Shown here in pieces: positions 1-6,662 of a DNA stretch of 10,335 nucleotides. The first letter of the stretch is position 1; each line of letters opens with the position of its first letter. The DNA lies in the NCBI GenBank assembly GCA_002305965.1, contig DBRM01000019.1, positions 1 to 10,335 of the forward strand, read 5' to 3'. The translations under genes and the position numbers were made by a program. This DNA is from Syntrophomonas sp. UBA1368 (lineage in GTDB: Bacteria > Bacillota > Syntrophomonadia > Syntrophomonadales > Syntrophomonadaceae). The notes under the pieces are model-generated. The model did no database searches. It was not told where the DNA came from and saw only the letters and a program-made list of their open reading frames with translations.

Positions 1-1467
1 GCCAATATGGGGCATACCCCTATGGTGGTAATATCTCCTTCCGCTGGAACCGGGTCTATCGGATGGGATGGATTCCAGGAGTGTGATCAGGTATCAGTAT
101 TCAAAGCAATCACGAAAGCTACGGTCAGACTGCCTCATCCTTCAAGAGCGGCTGACTGCACCAGAACTGCTTTCCGGATGGCTTATGCACTGAGAGGTCC
201 GGTGCTCCTGGACATTCCCCGGGACTATTTTTATGGGGAAGTAGAAGATCACATTTTACAGCCCCACCAGTATCGTGTGGATGACCGGGGCTGCGGCTCA
301 CCTGAATCATTGGCCAGAGCTGCTGAACTGCTGGCAAATGCAAAGAAACCGGTCATAGTTGCCGGACGGGGCGTGGTAGATACCGATTCCCATGATGTCG
401 TTGCTCAGATCGCTGACCTGCTGACCGCTCCGGTAGCATGTACCTATCTGCATAATGACGCATTCCCGGCCAATCACCGGCTGCATGTTGGCCCCATAGG
501 CTACATGGGATCCAAAGCTGCCATGAATACCATGGCCGAAGCTGACGTTATTTTGGCGATCGGTTCCAGATTGTCATATTTCGGGACTCTGCCCCAGTAT
601 GACATCAACTACTTCCCAGAGTCTGCCAAGATCATTCAGATTGACATCAATCCTTTGCACATTGCCAAAACGCATCCTATAGAAGTGGGTATTATCGGTG
701 ACGCCAAAGCAGCTGCCATCGAAATTTTTAAACTGCTCCAGGCAAAAATCGGTGATCGCCCGGTAAATGAAGCTCGTTTGGCTGAGATCGCAGCCCGTAA
801 GGCGGATTGGGAAAAGGAAATCACAGATATGGCTATGGTGCCGGGTAATCCTATCAACCCGCGCAGAGTTCTGCTGGAACTGGCCAAGGTCATGCCGCAA
901 GACGCTATCTTAGCTACCGATATCGGTAATGTAGCCTCAACGGCTAACAGCTATTTTAACTTTAATGGCGGCCGGCAGCATATTGCAGCATTGACTTTCG
1001 GCAACACCGGCTTTTCCTATCCGGCTGCTCTGGGAGCCAAATTAGGCCGCCCGGATGCTACTGTTTTCAATATTGTCGGTGACGGCGCATGGGGCATGAG
1101 CCTCCACGAAGTAAGCACGGCCGTGCAGGAAAACATTCCGGTTATTGCCTGTGTATTCCATAACACCGCCTGGTGTGCGGAGAAGAAGAATCAGGTGGAT
1201 TTCTACAATAACAGATTCTATGGTGTTGATATCGAAGCGCCTAACTTTGGAGAAGTTGCCAAAGCTATGGGAGCTTACGGAGCCACCATTGATCGTGCTG
1301 AAGATGTAGGCGATGCCTTCCTGGCAGCCATCAAATCCGGCCGTCCGGCAGTTCTCCAGTTTGAAGTCGACGGGACTCAGCTGGCTCCTCCGTTCAGGAA
1401 AGATGCTTTAAAACTCCCGGTAAGATATCTGGAGAAATACAAACACCTGGATTATCGCAACTGGTAA
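1..1467 (+). CDS. xsc: Sulfoacetaldehyde acetyltransferase, 5'-truncated by window edge
   Basis: Thiamine-diphosphate enzyme that converts sulfoacetaldehyde plus phosphate to acetyl phosphate and sulfite in the cytoplasm, the carbon-sulfur cleavage step of taurine and isethionate use. The frame is open from base 1, so the ATG at 7 is internal; about 488 residues are visible of a family length near 580-600, missing the N-terminal part of the first ThDP domain, including its conserved glutamate. Family marks: FQECDQ near the left edge, GPVLLDIPRDYFYGEV at about 196-243, a central ThDP-enzyme domain, the ThDP/Mg motif GDGAWGMS from 1078, and the Xsc-typical AEKKNQVDFYNNRF from about 1180. The usual NN after GDG is HN here, and the tryptophan segment reads HNTAWCAEKKN rather than the common NNxQWGAEKKN. 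A stable hairpin follows the TAA stop. Related ThDP enzymes such as acetolactate synthase lack the AEKKNQVDFY block, so Xsc is the firm call. Confidence 0.93.
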   Translation, partial: ANMGHTPMVVISPSAGTGSIGWDGFQECDQVSVFKAITKATVRLPHPSRAADCTRTAFRMAYALRGPVLLDIPRDYFYGEVEDHILQPHQYRVDDRGCGSPESLARAAELLANAKKPVIVAGRGVVDTDSHDVVAQIADLLTAPVACTYLHNDAFPANHRLHVGPIGYMGSKAAMNTMAEADVILAIGSRLSYFGTLPQYDINYFPESAKIIQIDINPLHIAKTHPIEVGIIGDAKAAAIEIFKLLQAKIGDRPVNEARLAEIAARKADWEKEITDMAMVPGNPINPRRVLLELAKVMPQDAILATDIGNVASTANSYFNFNGGRQHIAALTFGNTGFSYPAALGAKLGRPDATVFNIVGDGAWGMSLHEVSTAVQENIPVIACVFHNTAWCAEKKNQVDFYNNRFYGVDIEAPNFGEVAKAMGAYGATIDRAEDVGDAFLAAIKSGRPAVLQFEVDGTQLAPPFRKDALKLPVRYLEKYKHLDYRNW

Positions 1468-1497
1468 ATCATAATTTTACTGTGAAATTGATAAGGA

Positions 1498-1534
1498 GTG
1501 GGTGCCGGTCCCCGGAGTGGGGATCGGCACCCAC
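1498..1534. repeat. 16-bp GC-rich hairpin between xsc and the SDR gene
   Basis: The arm GTGGGTGCCGGTCCCC (1498-1513) pairs with 1519-1534 around a GGAGT loop; all 16 positions pair, one as G-U. No T run follows, so it is not a standard rho-independent terminator. It may be a REP-like intergenic palindrome, an mRNA 3'-end stabiliser for xsc, or a partial transcription block that lowers expression of the downstream genes. Confidence 0.8.
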
Positions 1535-1580
1535 CATCCTGTAACTAAACATGATAACTACCTTAAATAGAGAAACGGAA

Positions 1581-1586
1581 AGAAGG
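1581..1586 (+). promoter_or_regulatory. Ribosome binding site that sets the SDR start
   Basis: AGAAGG lies 9 bases before the ATG at 1596. The upstream in-frame ATG at 1551 has no such site and would add 15 residues with no family counterpart. Confidence 0.65.
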
Positions 1587-1595
1587 TATGTTAAT

Positions 1596-2426
1596 ATGGC
1601 CAGAGATTTTAAAGACAAGGTTGTGGTTATAACTGGTGCTGCCTCTGGGCTTGGCTATTCCCTTTGCAAGCGTTTTGCGCAAGCGGGCGCTAAAGTAGCC
1701 GGTCTCGACAAGGATGCCGCGGGTTTGAAAGCATTAGCCGAGGAACTAGGCGGCATGGGTGCTTCTGTCAATACCTTTTTGTGTGACGTTACCGATGAAG
1801 CGGTCGTAAATGATACGATAAATCAGATTATCGATAATATAGGTGATATATATGTGCTGATCAATAATGCCGGGGTATCACATGTAAGCTTGTTCAAGGA
1901 AACCAGAGCTTTTGTGCTTAAAAGGGTTATTGATATCAGTCTCTTCGGTACTATATACTGTACCAAGGCAGCTATTGACAGCATAATCAAAACCCAGGGA
2001 ACGGTTATAGGAATCGCCAGTGTGGCTGGATATGCACCTCTGGCAGGCAGAACGGGATATGCGGCTGCCAAACACGGAATGGCTGGTTTCCTGAATACTC
2101 TGCGGACAGAAGTGGATAGGGACGGAGTCAAGGTGTTGCTCGTATTTGCTACCTATATTAAGACCAACCTTGCTAAGAACAACTTGAGTGCCGATGGGAC
2201 ACCAATGCGCCAGGAAAGGCCTACTTCAGGAAATGTACTGATGCCTGATGAGGCAGCAGAAAGCATTTTCAATGCGGCAGCTCAGGAAGAAAGGCAGTTA
2301 TTGTTAGGCGAGACGGCTCAGGCCTCCTGGGATTTATATCATAGCGATCCCCAGACTTATGAACAGATTATGCTGTCATTAAATGAGTACGTTTTTAACT
2401 CTACGGCTGATGATGGGGATTCTTAG
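1596..2426 (+). CDS. Short-chain dehydrogenase/reductase (candidate isethionate/sulfoacetaldehyde oxidoreductase)
   Basis: Classical SDR of 276 residues, cytoplasmic NAD(P)-dependent oxidoreductase. Visible marks: cofactor glycine motif TGAASGLG (13-20), an acidic residue at the end of strand 2 (GLDKD, Asp38) that points to NAD rather than NADP, NNAG (90-93), and catalytic Ser142, Tyr155 and Lys159 (YAAAK). The usual catalytic-tetrad Asn in the helix 4 segment appears to be Ser115 (VIDISLFGT), and the PG after strand 6 is replaced by FATYIKTNL. The start at 1596 is chosen by its ribosome site; an ATG at 1551 is in frame. It sits between xsc and an aminotransferase, 17 bases from the latter. 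Known SDRs (IsfD) reduce sulfoacetaldehyde to isethionate, so an isethionate/sulfoacetaldehyde role is a context inference only; the sequence itself does not fix the substrate. Confidence 0.88.
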   Translation: MARDFKDKVVVITGAASGLGYSLCKRFAQAGAKVAGLDKDAAGLKALAEELGGMGASVNTFLCDVTDEAVVNDTINQIIDNIGDIYVLINNAGVSHVSLFKETRAFVLKRVIDISLFGTIYCTKAAIDSIIKTQGTVIGIASVAGYAPLAGRTGYAAAKHGMAGFLNTLRTEVDRDGVKVLLVFATYIKTNLAKNNLSADGTPMRQERPTSGNVLMPDEAAESIFNAAAQEERQLLLGETAQASWDLYHSDPQTYEQIMLSLNEYVFNSTADDGDS

Positions 2427-2443
2427 AAGGAGAGGTGAAACGC

Positions 2444-3682
2444 ATGCGGGAATATTCTTTTGAAAAGTCTTATGCCATGCTGGAGAAAGCCAAACAGTGG
2501 GTCCCCAATGGGATTTACGGGCCTCGCACTCCAGCTTTTCTGACCTATGGTTCCTATCCTTGCTTTTTGACCAAGGGTAAGGGAAGCCATATCTGGGATG
2601 TGGATGGGAATGAGTATATCGATTATATGTGCTCTTTTGGCACCAATATAATCGGCTTGTGCAATGAAGAAGTGGATGCAGCAGCCATCGAACAGATGAA
2701 GAAGGGGGATTGTTTTACTCTGCCCAGCAATCGCTGGAATGAACTGGCGGAGGCCATGGTCAATCAGATAAAGGGACAGGACTGGGTGGTATTTGCCAAA
2801 AACGGTTCGGACGTGACAACCTATGCAACCACCATCGCCCGTGCCTATACCGGCAAAAACAAGATCATCCTGGCCGAAGGGGCTTATCACGGTTCCCACT
2901 ACTGGTGCACCCATTCCAGTTTTGGAATACCCGCAGAGTATAATGCCCATATCCTTTATTTTCACTATAATGACATGGAGGAGTTAAAGAGAATCATCGC
3001 TGACAACAGCGGCCAAATAGCCGGTATCATGCTGACTCCTCATCACCACCCGGCAACAGCTGACCAGCTAATGCCGGCTCCGGGCTTTTACCAGGAACTG
3101 CGGGAAATTTGTGACCGTGAAGGCATGTTGATGATGATCGACGATATTCGCTGCGGATTCCGTTTACATGAGAATGGGTCACACGTTTATTACAATGCCG
3201 ACCCGGACCTGATCTGTTTTGGTAAAGCCATGGCCAATGGGTATCCTATTTCCGCCATGACCGGAAAAGAAATTTATAAAGCAACCGCTCAGGGCGCATT
3301 CTTCACCGGTACCCACTATTTCAGCGGAGTGCCGATGGCAGCGGCCTTAACCACTCTTAAAGTGATCGTCCGTGACGGGGTAGTGGATTATGTCAATCAA
3401 ATTGGTTTAGAATTAAAACAAGGGATGGAGCAACAGGCTCTGGCAGCGGGGCTTAAAATCAGCTATACAGGTCCGCCTGCAATTCCTTATATGCGATTTG
3501 TTGAGGATCAGGACTTTTCGGTCAACCGTTTCTTCTGCGGTGAAGCAGCCAAACGGGGAATTTTCTTCCACCCGCACCATAACTGGTTTATTTCCGGGGC
3601 CCATACCCGGGAAGATATAGAAAAAACCTTGCAGGTAACCGAAGAATGCTTTGCCCTGACAAAAAAGGCGTTCTTTGAATAG
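2444..3682 (+). CDS. Class III PLP aminotransferase, glutamate-1-semialdehyde aminomutase-like
   Basis: PLP enzyme of 412 residues, fold type I, class III. Visible marks: N-terminal PNGIYGPR and WDVDGNEYIDY (51-61); phosphate-site KNGSDVTT (119-126) where true aminomutases have a GTEA motif; YHG (148-150) stacking segment; MIDDIRCGFR (231-240), with Asp233 as likely pyridine-nitrogen ligand; Schiff-base Lys261 in CFGKAMANGYP; and TGTHYFSG (288-295). The ATG at 2444 is chosen because GGAGAGG ends 8 bases upstream; a GTG at 2435 overlaps that site. The gene follows the SDR by 17 bases and precedes the VOC gene by 18, so it is co-transcribed. Next to xsc the obvious job is taurine deamination to sulfoacetaldehyde, but the sequence does not look like the omega-amino-acid type taurine:pyruvate aminotransferase, so the substrate is inferred. 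A role in heme synthesis is unlikely from context. Confidence 0.87.
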   Translation: MREYSFEKSYAMLEKAKQWVPNGIYGPRTPAFLTYGSYPCFLTKGKGSHIWDVDGNEYIDYMCSFGTNIIGLCNEEVDAAAIEQMKKGDCFTLPSNRWNELAEAMVNQIKGQDWVVFAKNGSDVTTYATTIARAYTGKNKIILAEGAYHGSHYWCTHSSFGIPAEYNAHILYFHYNDMEELKRIIADNSGQIAGIMLTPHHHPATADQLMPAPGFYQELREICDREGMLMMIDDIRCGFRLHENGSHVYYNADPDLICFGKAMANGYPISAMTGKEIYKATAQGAFFTGTHYFSGVPMAAALTTLKVIVRDGVVDYVNQIGLELKQGMEQQALAAGLKISYTGPPAIPYMRFVEDQDFSVNRFFCGEAAKRGIFFHPHHNWFISGAHTREDIEKTLQVTEECFALTKKAFFE

Positions 3683-3700
3683 TGCGAATAGGAGAAAACG

Positions 3701-4081
3701 ATGCGAATTCATCATTGCGGAGTGAAAGTGCGGGATGTAGAAAAAGCGATGGATTTCTACACCCGGGTTTTAGGTATGAAGTTGATGGAAACAGTGAACA
3801 TTGCCGGACAAAATTTTTATTTTGTGGGTGATGGAAGTATGATGCTGGAAATAGAACCTGCCTATGATGAAGAAAGACTCATCTGTGATCACGGGTTTGG
3901 CCATCTGGCTTTGGCGGTAGACGACCTGGAAGCGTATTGCCAGGGTTTAAGGAAACATGAAGTGGTCTTTTTAATGGAACCATCGCAGTTTATACCAACG
4001 CGCAAGATCGCGTTTATTCAGGACCCGGAAGGGAACGCCATACAACTTATTGAATTTATTAATACACATACGGATTACTAA
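3701..4081 (+). CDS. VOC superfamily protein (glyoxalase/dioxygenase fold)
   Basis: Small single-unit protein of 126 residues made of two beta-alpha-beta-beta-beta halves, of the vicinal oxygen chelate superfamily. The first half opens with HHCGVKVRDVEKAMDFYTRVLGM; the second with GHLALAVDDLEA, and it ends in the typical DPEGNAIQLIEF. The four metal-ligand positions expected for the fold are present: His5, Glu50, His68 and Glu118, so a divalent metal enzyme is plausible (lyase, epimerase or dioxygenase). AGGAGA (3690-3695) lies 5 bases before the ATG. It follows the aminotransferase by 18 bases, which suggests a role in the same pathway, perhaps on a reactive aldehyde or an intermediate. The substrate cannot be read from sequence, and a lactoylglutathione lyase label would be over-specific. 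Confidence 0.85.
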   Translation: MRIHHCGVKVRDVEKAMDFYTRVLGMKLMETVNIAGQNFYFVGDGSMMLEIEPAYDEERLICDHGFGHLALAVDDLEAYCQGLRKHEVVFLMEPSQFIPTRKIAFIQDPEGNAIQLIEFINTHTDY

Positions 4082-4105
4082 TTACATGAAATCAGCACCA
4101 TTTGC

Positions 4106-4111
4106 AGGAGG
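4106..4111 (+). promoter_or_regulatory. Ribosome binding site that sets the XRE regulator start
   Basis: AGGAGG lies 5 bases before the ATG at 4117. A TTG at 4102, upstream of and in frame with it, is therefore not the start, because the Shine-Dalgarno sequence falls inside that longer reading. Confidence 0.85.
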
Positions 4112-4116
4112 TAAAT

Positions 4117-5019
4117 ATGCAGCTGGGGAAACAAATACAGAAGTGGCGTCAGGAAAACGGAATTTCCCTTGAGGAATTGGCCCGGAAGCTTAACACCGCT
4201 TTAGCTCAGGTGATCGACATGGAATCCGGTAAAGAGATGTCGGCTGACGAATTGCTGAAGATCGCCCGGGTTCTGGACGAGGAACCGCAGAATAAAACCA
4301 TCAATAAATATTACAAACGCGATGGAAAAACATCGACATCTGCAGTAGGTGAGCGATTACGTTTCTATCGTGAGGAAAGAGGCATGAGCATAAGCGAACT
4401 GGGCCGCCAGGCAGGATTATCCGCGGCACACTTGAGTGAGATTGAAAGGTCTCTGGCTACGCCTTCCCTGAAAACCCTGGAGAAACTGAGTCAGGTTTTA
4501 GACATACCTACAGGAAGTTTGCTTCCTGCTGACCTGGATGAAACGATGGGACAGAAAGTCCGTCGTCTTCGTGAGGCCATGGGGATTACCCAGAAAGAGC
4601 TGGGAGAGATGCTGGGCGTTTCCTACAGTATGATCACCCAGATCGAAACGGACCGTGCCCAGCCTTCTCTGAAAACGCTTAACAATTTGGCTGATATTTT
4701 TGGTATCAGCAGCTTTTATTTTGTATTGGATATAGAGGATGAATATTATCGCGAACAAAATCAATCCACAGCTTTGAAAACTGCATTAAAAAGACCGGAA
4801 ATCAGAAAGGTGATCGATCTGATCGCAGCCTGGACCAATGAAGAATTGGATGGACTGGCGGGAATCATAGAAAGACTGAATACCTTTAGGGCTCCATTGG
4901 ATGTTCAATATCATGAGGTGAAAGATTTTCTCGACAAATCCACCAATGAAGAAAGACAGCTGGTGCTGGATATGATCGAATTGTTGAAACAACCCGGTCA
5001 GGAAACCAAACAAACCTGA
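4117..5019 (+). CDS. Transcriptional regulator with three tandem XRE/Cro-type HTH domains
   Basis: Cytoplasmic DNA-binding protein of 300 residues. Three helix-turn-helix domains of the XRE (HTH_3) type follow each other: about residues 4-55, 77-131 and 145-200. Domains 2 and 3 are clear copies of one another, sharing the pattern RLR-x-R-E-x-x-G-(I/M), a recognition helix followed by (S/T)QIE or SEIE, and the motif PSLKTL (116-121 and 183-188). Domain 1 is more diverged and lacks the PSLKTL stretch. The last 100 residues are a helical, charged segment with no recognised ligand domain and could mediate oligomerisation. The gene lies 35 bases after the VOC gene and 27 before the LysR gene, so it is probably expressed with the sulfonate module and may control it. 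Its target and signal are unknown. Confidence 0.87.
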   Translation: MQLGKQIQKWRQENGISLEELARKLNTALAQVIDMESGKEMSADELLKIARVLDEEPQNKTINKYYKRDGKTSTSAVGERLRFYREERGMSISELGRQAGLSAAHLSEIERSLATPSLKTLEKLSQVLDIPTGSLLPADLDETMGQKVRRLREAMGITQKELGEMLGVSYSMITQIETDRAQPSLKTLNNLADIFGISSFYFVLDIEDEYYREQNQSTALKTALKRPEIRKVIDLIAAWTNEELDGLAGIIERLNTFRAPLDVQYHEVKDFLDKSTNEERQLVLDMIELLKQPGQETKQT

Positions 5020-5028
5020 TACTAGTAT
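5019..5028. promoter_or_regulatory. 10-bp perfect palindrome before the LysR gene
   Basis: ATACTAGTAT, starting on the last base of the XRE gene stop codon and ending 18 bases before the LysR ATG. A short symmetric site here could be a regulator half-site or chance; no promoter elements are visible beside it. Confidence 0.2.
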
Positions 5029-5046
5029 TGATGGGCAAAGGGGGAA

Positions 5047-5940
5047 ATGCTTTTGAATTTGAGACAACTGGAGCTATTCAGCCTGGTAGCAGAATTGGGC
5101 AATGTGACAGAAGCTGCCCGGCAGCTGTATATGACGCAGCCAGCGGTAAGTCAGACCATTTCTGACCTGGAAGAAAGTCTGGGGCTTAAGCTGTTTGACC
5201 GTTTAAACCGCAAAATGCATCTCACCTTTGCCGGCGAACTCTTATATAATTACAGCAAAAAGATTCTCTCTTTGGTGGAAGAAGCCGAAGGGCACATGCT
5301 GGAGATCACCAACAACAGGATCGGCCGGCTGCGCCTGGGGGCCAGTACCACCATCGGAATTTATCTGCTGCCGATGCTGGTTGGGCAGTTTAAACGGCAA
5401 TATCATGATATCCAGAGTACGTTTGTCATTGACAATACTGCAGTTATCGAAGAGATGCTGCTGGATAACCGTCTGGATATAGCCTATGTGGAAGGCCTGG
5501 TCCACTCACCGGAAATAGAAGTGCAGAAAGTAAAAGACGATGAGTTATGGCTGATATGTTCTCCCCGGCATCAATGGATCAAGGAAGGAAAAACCGTCAT
5601 CGAGCCGGTAGAGATCGAAGGCCAGGCTCTGATACTGCGTGAACAGGGCAGCGGGACCCGGGAGGTAGTGGAAAAAGTTTTGCAGAAGCATAAAGTAAAC
5701 TACCACCCCTGGCATGTTCTGAATAACACAGAAGCCATCAAAAGGGCAGTGATGGAAGATATCGGTATTGCTTTCGTATCTCAATTGGCGGTGAAAGAAG
5801 AAATTGACAGCGGACGCCTGGGCAGGGTGGAAATAAAGGGAATTCCGATTTCCCGCGAATTCAGATTGATATGGCACAAGGATAAATATCATACTGCTCT
5901 ATTGACTTCCTTTATTGAACTGACCATGAGACTTGCTTAG
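5047..5940 (+). CDS. LysR-family transcriptional regulator, CysL-like ligand domain
   Basis: LysR-type regulator of 297 residues. The N-terminal winged helix-turn-helix (about 1-62) reads LRQLELFSLVAELGNVTEAA, then QPAVSQTISDLEESLGLKLFDR, the standard signature. A linker helix leads to a periplasmic-binding-protein-like ligand domain (about 93-295) opening with LRLGASTTIGIYLLPMLV and containing the LDIAYVEG segment; this combination resembles the CysL/CysB-like group, whose Bacillus member CysL controls sulfite reductase genes. With xsc upstream, sulfite or another sulfur signal is an attractive effector, but this is inference. Start: AAGGGGG overlaps two choices, ATG 5047 (AAGG 5 bases away) and TTG 5053 (8 bases after the G run), and the latter would give the very typical MNLRQLELF. 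The gene is the last before a strong terminator. Its targets could be the upstream block, nrfHA, or both. Confidence 0.9.
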   Translation: MLLNLRQLELFSLVAELGNVTEAARQLYMTQPAVSQTISDLEESLGLKLFDRLNRKMHLTFAGELLYNYSKKILSLVEEAEGHMLEITNNRIGRLRLGASTTIGIYLLPMLVGQFKRQYHDIQSTFVIDNTAVIEEMLLDNRLDIAYVEGLVHSPEIEVQKVKDDELWLICSPRHQWIKEGKTVIEPVEIEGQALILREQGSGTREVVEKVLQKHKVNYHPWHVLNNTEAIKRAVMEDIGIAFVSQLAVKEEIDSGRLGRVEIKGIPISREFRLIWHKDKYHTALLTSFIELTMRLA

Positions 5941-5998
5941 ATCGTTAACCGGTTTTTGCTTTAAACTGCTTTGATCAATAACAAATATAAATTTTTAT

Positions 5999-6033
5999 GC
6001 CTTCCTGATTATGAAAAGTCAGGAAGGCTTTTT
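5999..6033 (+). terminator. Rho-independent terminator after the LysR gene
   Basis: Perfect 10-bp stem GCCTTCCTGA (5999-6008) with TCAGGAAGGC (6019-6028), a 10-base loop, then TTTTT (6029-6033). It ends the xsc-to-LysR block and separates it from nrfHA. Confidence 0.92.
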
Positions 6034-6141
6034 CATGGGAAGATATTATAACAGTCATACATACGTATTCTCCGCTATTCATGTTTCTCTTATGGCAAGC
6101 TGGAGTACTGTAGCAGGATTTTGAAGGATTAATCAGTAATA

Positions 6142-6161
6142 AAGAGAATATAAGAGAATAT
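6142..6161. repeat. Two perfect tandem 10-bp repeats upstream of nrfH
   Basis: AAGAGAATAT occurs twice back to back, one helical turn apart, 57 bases before the nrfH start. The rest of 6034-6218 is AT-rich leader with no gene; a TTGAAG at 6121-6126 and AT-rich hexamers within the repeat could form a promoter, but spacing is not canonical. The repeat may be a regulator site or part of the promoter. Confidence 0.5.
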
Positions 6162-6218
6162 ATTTGTAACTTGATAATCTGCCACCAGCATATGCCTGTG
6201 AAGGGAATGAGGCAATTT

Positions 6219-6644
6219 ATGAAAGTTGTTAAGTGGTTATTGGTCTTAGCTGTGATCGGCTTTGGTATGATGCTGATGACCAAGATTCCTGCTTTGGGAC
6301 TGGCAGAAGCAGGTTTTTGCGGGCGGTGCCACGCCATGGACTATCAGGTAGAGACCTATCTGCATTCACCCCATGCGTTAGAGGCAAATTGTGGTGACTG
6401 CCATGACCCCCACGGTTTGGTAACCGGCAGTGCTTTTGCTGTTTACACGGGAACCAGGGATGTTTATCGGGTGCTTACCAATACGGTACCCCTGGAGATC
6501 AAAACCACGGATCTGAGCAAAAATGTTTTACAGGCCAATTGTTTACGCTGCCATGGTGAAGTGATGACTGAGGTAGGAGATACCCGGGAAAACGGCGGCA
6601 GCTATTGTTTTCACTGCCACCGCAATATAGTACACCCCAAATAA
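6219..6644 (+). CDS. nrfH: Tetraheme cytochrome c quinol dehydrogenase NrfH
   Basis: Membrane-anchored NapC/NirT-family cytochrome of 141 residues that takes electrons from menaquinol and passes them to NrfA on the outer face of the membrane. One N-terminal transmembrane helix (about residues 5-20) is followed by four heme sites: CGRCH (34-38), CGDCH (58-62), CLRCH (108-112) and CFHCH (130-134). Met40 in CGRCHAM matches the unusual methionine ligand of heme 1 known from NrfH. Start: ATG 6219 has a GAGG 6 bases upstream and puts the helix at the N terminus; ATG 6207, ATG 6192 and TTG 6171 are in frame but have poorer sites. It lies 18 bases before nrfA. NapC would be longer and associated with nap genes, so NrfH is preferred. 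Confidence 0.93.
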   Translation: MKVVKWLLVLAVIGFGMMLMTKIPALGLAEAGFCGRCHAMDYQVETYLHSPHALEANCGDCHDPHGLVTGSAFAVYTGTRDVYRVLTNTVPLEIKTTDLSKNVLQANCLRCHGEVMTEVGDTRENGGSYCFHCHRNIVHPK

Positions 6645-6650
6645 ACAAAA

Positions 6651-6656
6651 GGAGGG
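6651..6656 (+). promoter_or_regulatory. Ribosome binding site for the TTG start of nrfA
   Basis: GGAGGG, preceded by AAAA, lies 6 bases before TTG 6663. No ATG is available nearby before the membrane helix, so the TTG is the start. Confidence 0.85.
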
Positions 6657-6662
6657 ATACTT

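Noticed and set aside
2423..2965. 180-residue open frame on the minus strand
   Set aside because: It lies wholly opposite the well-supported aminotransferase gene, has no ribosome site or recognisable domain, and is an antisense shadow.
5228..5482. 84-residue plus-strand frame inside the LysR gene
   Set aside because: Out-of-frame overlap with a well-conserved LysR protein; no independent signal.
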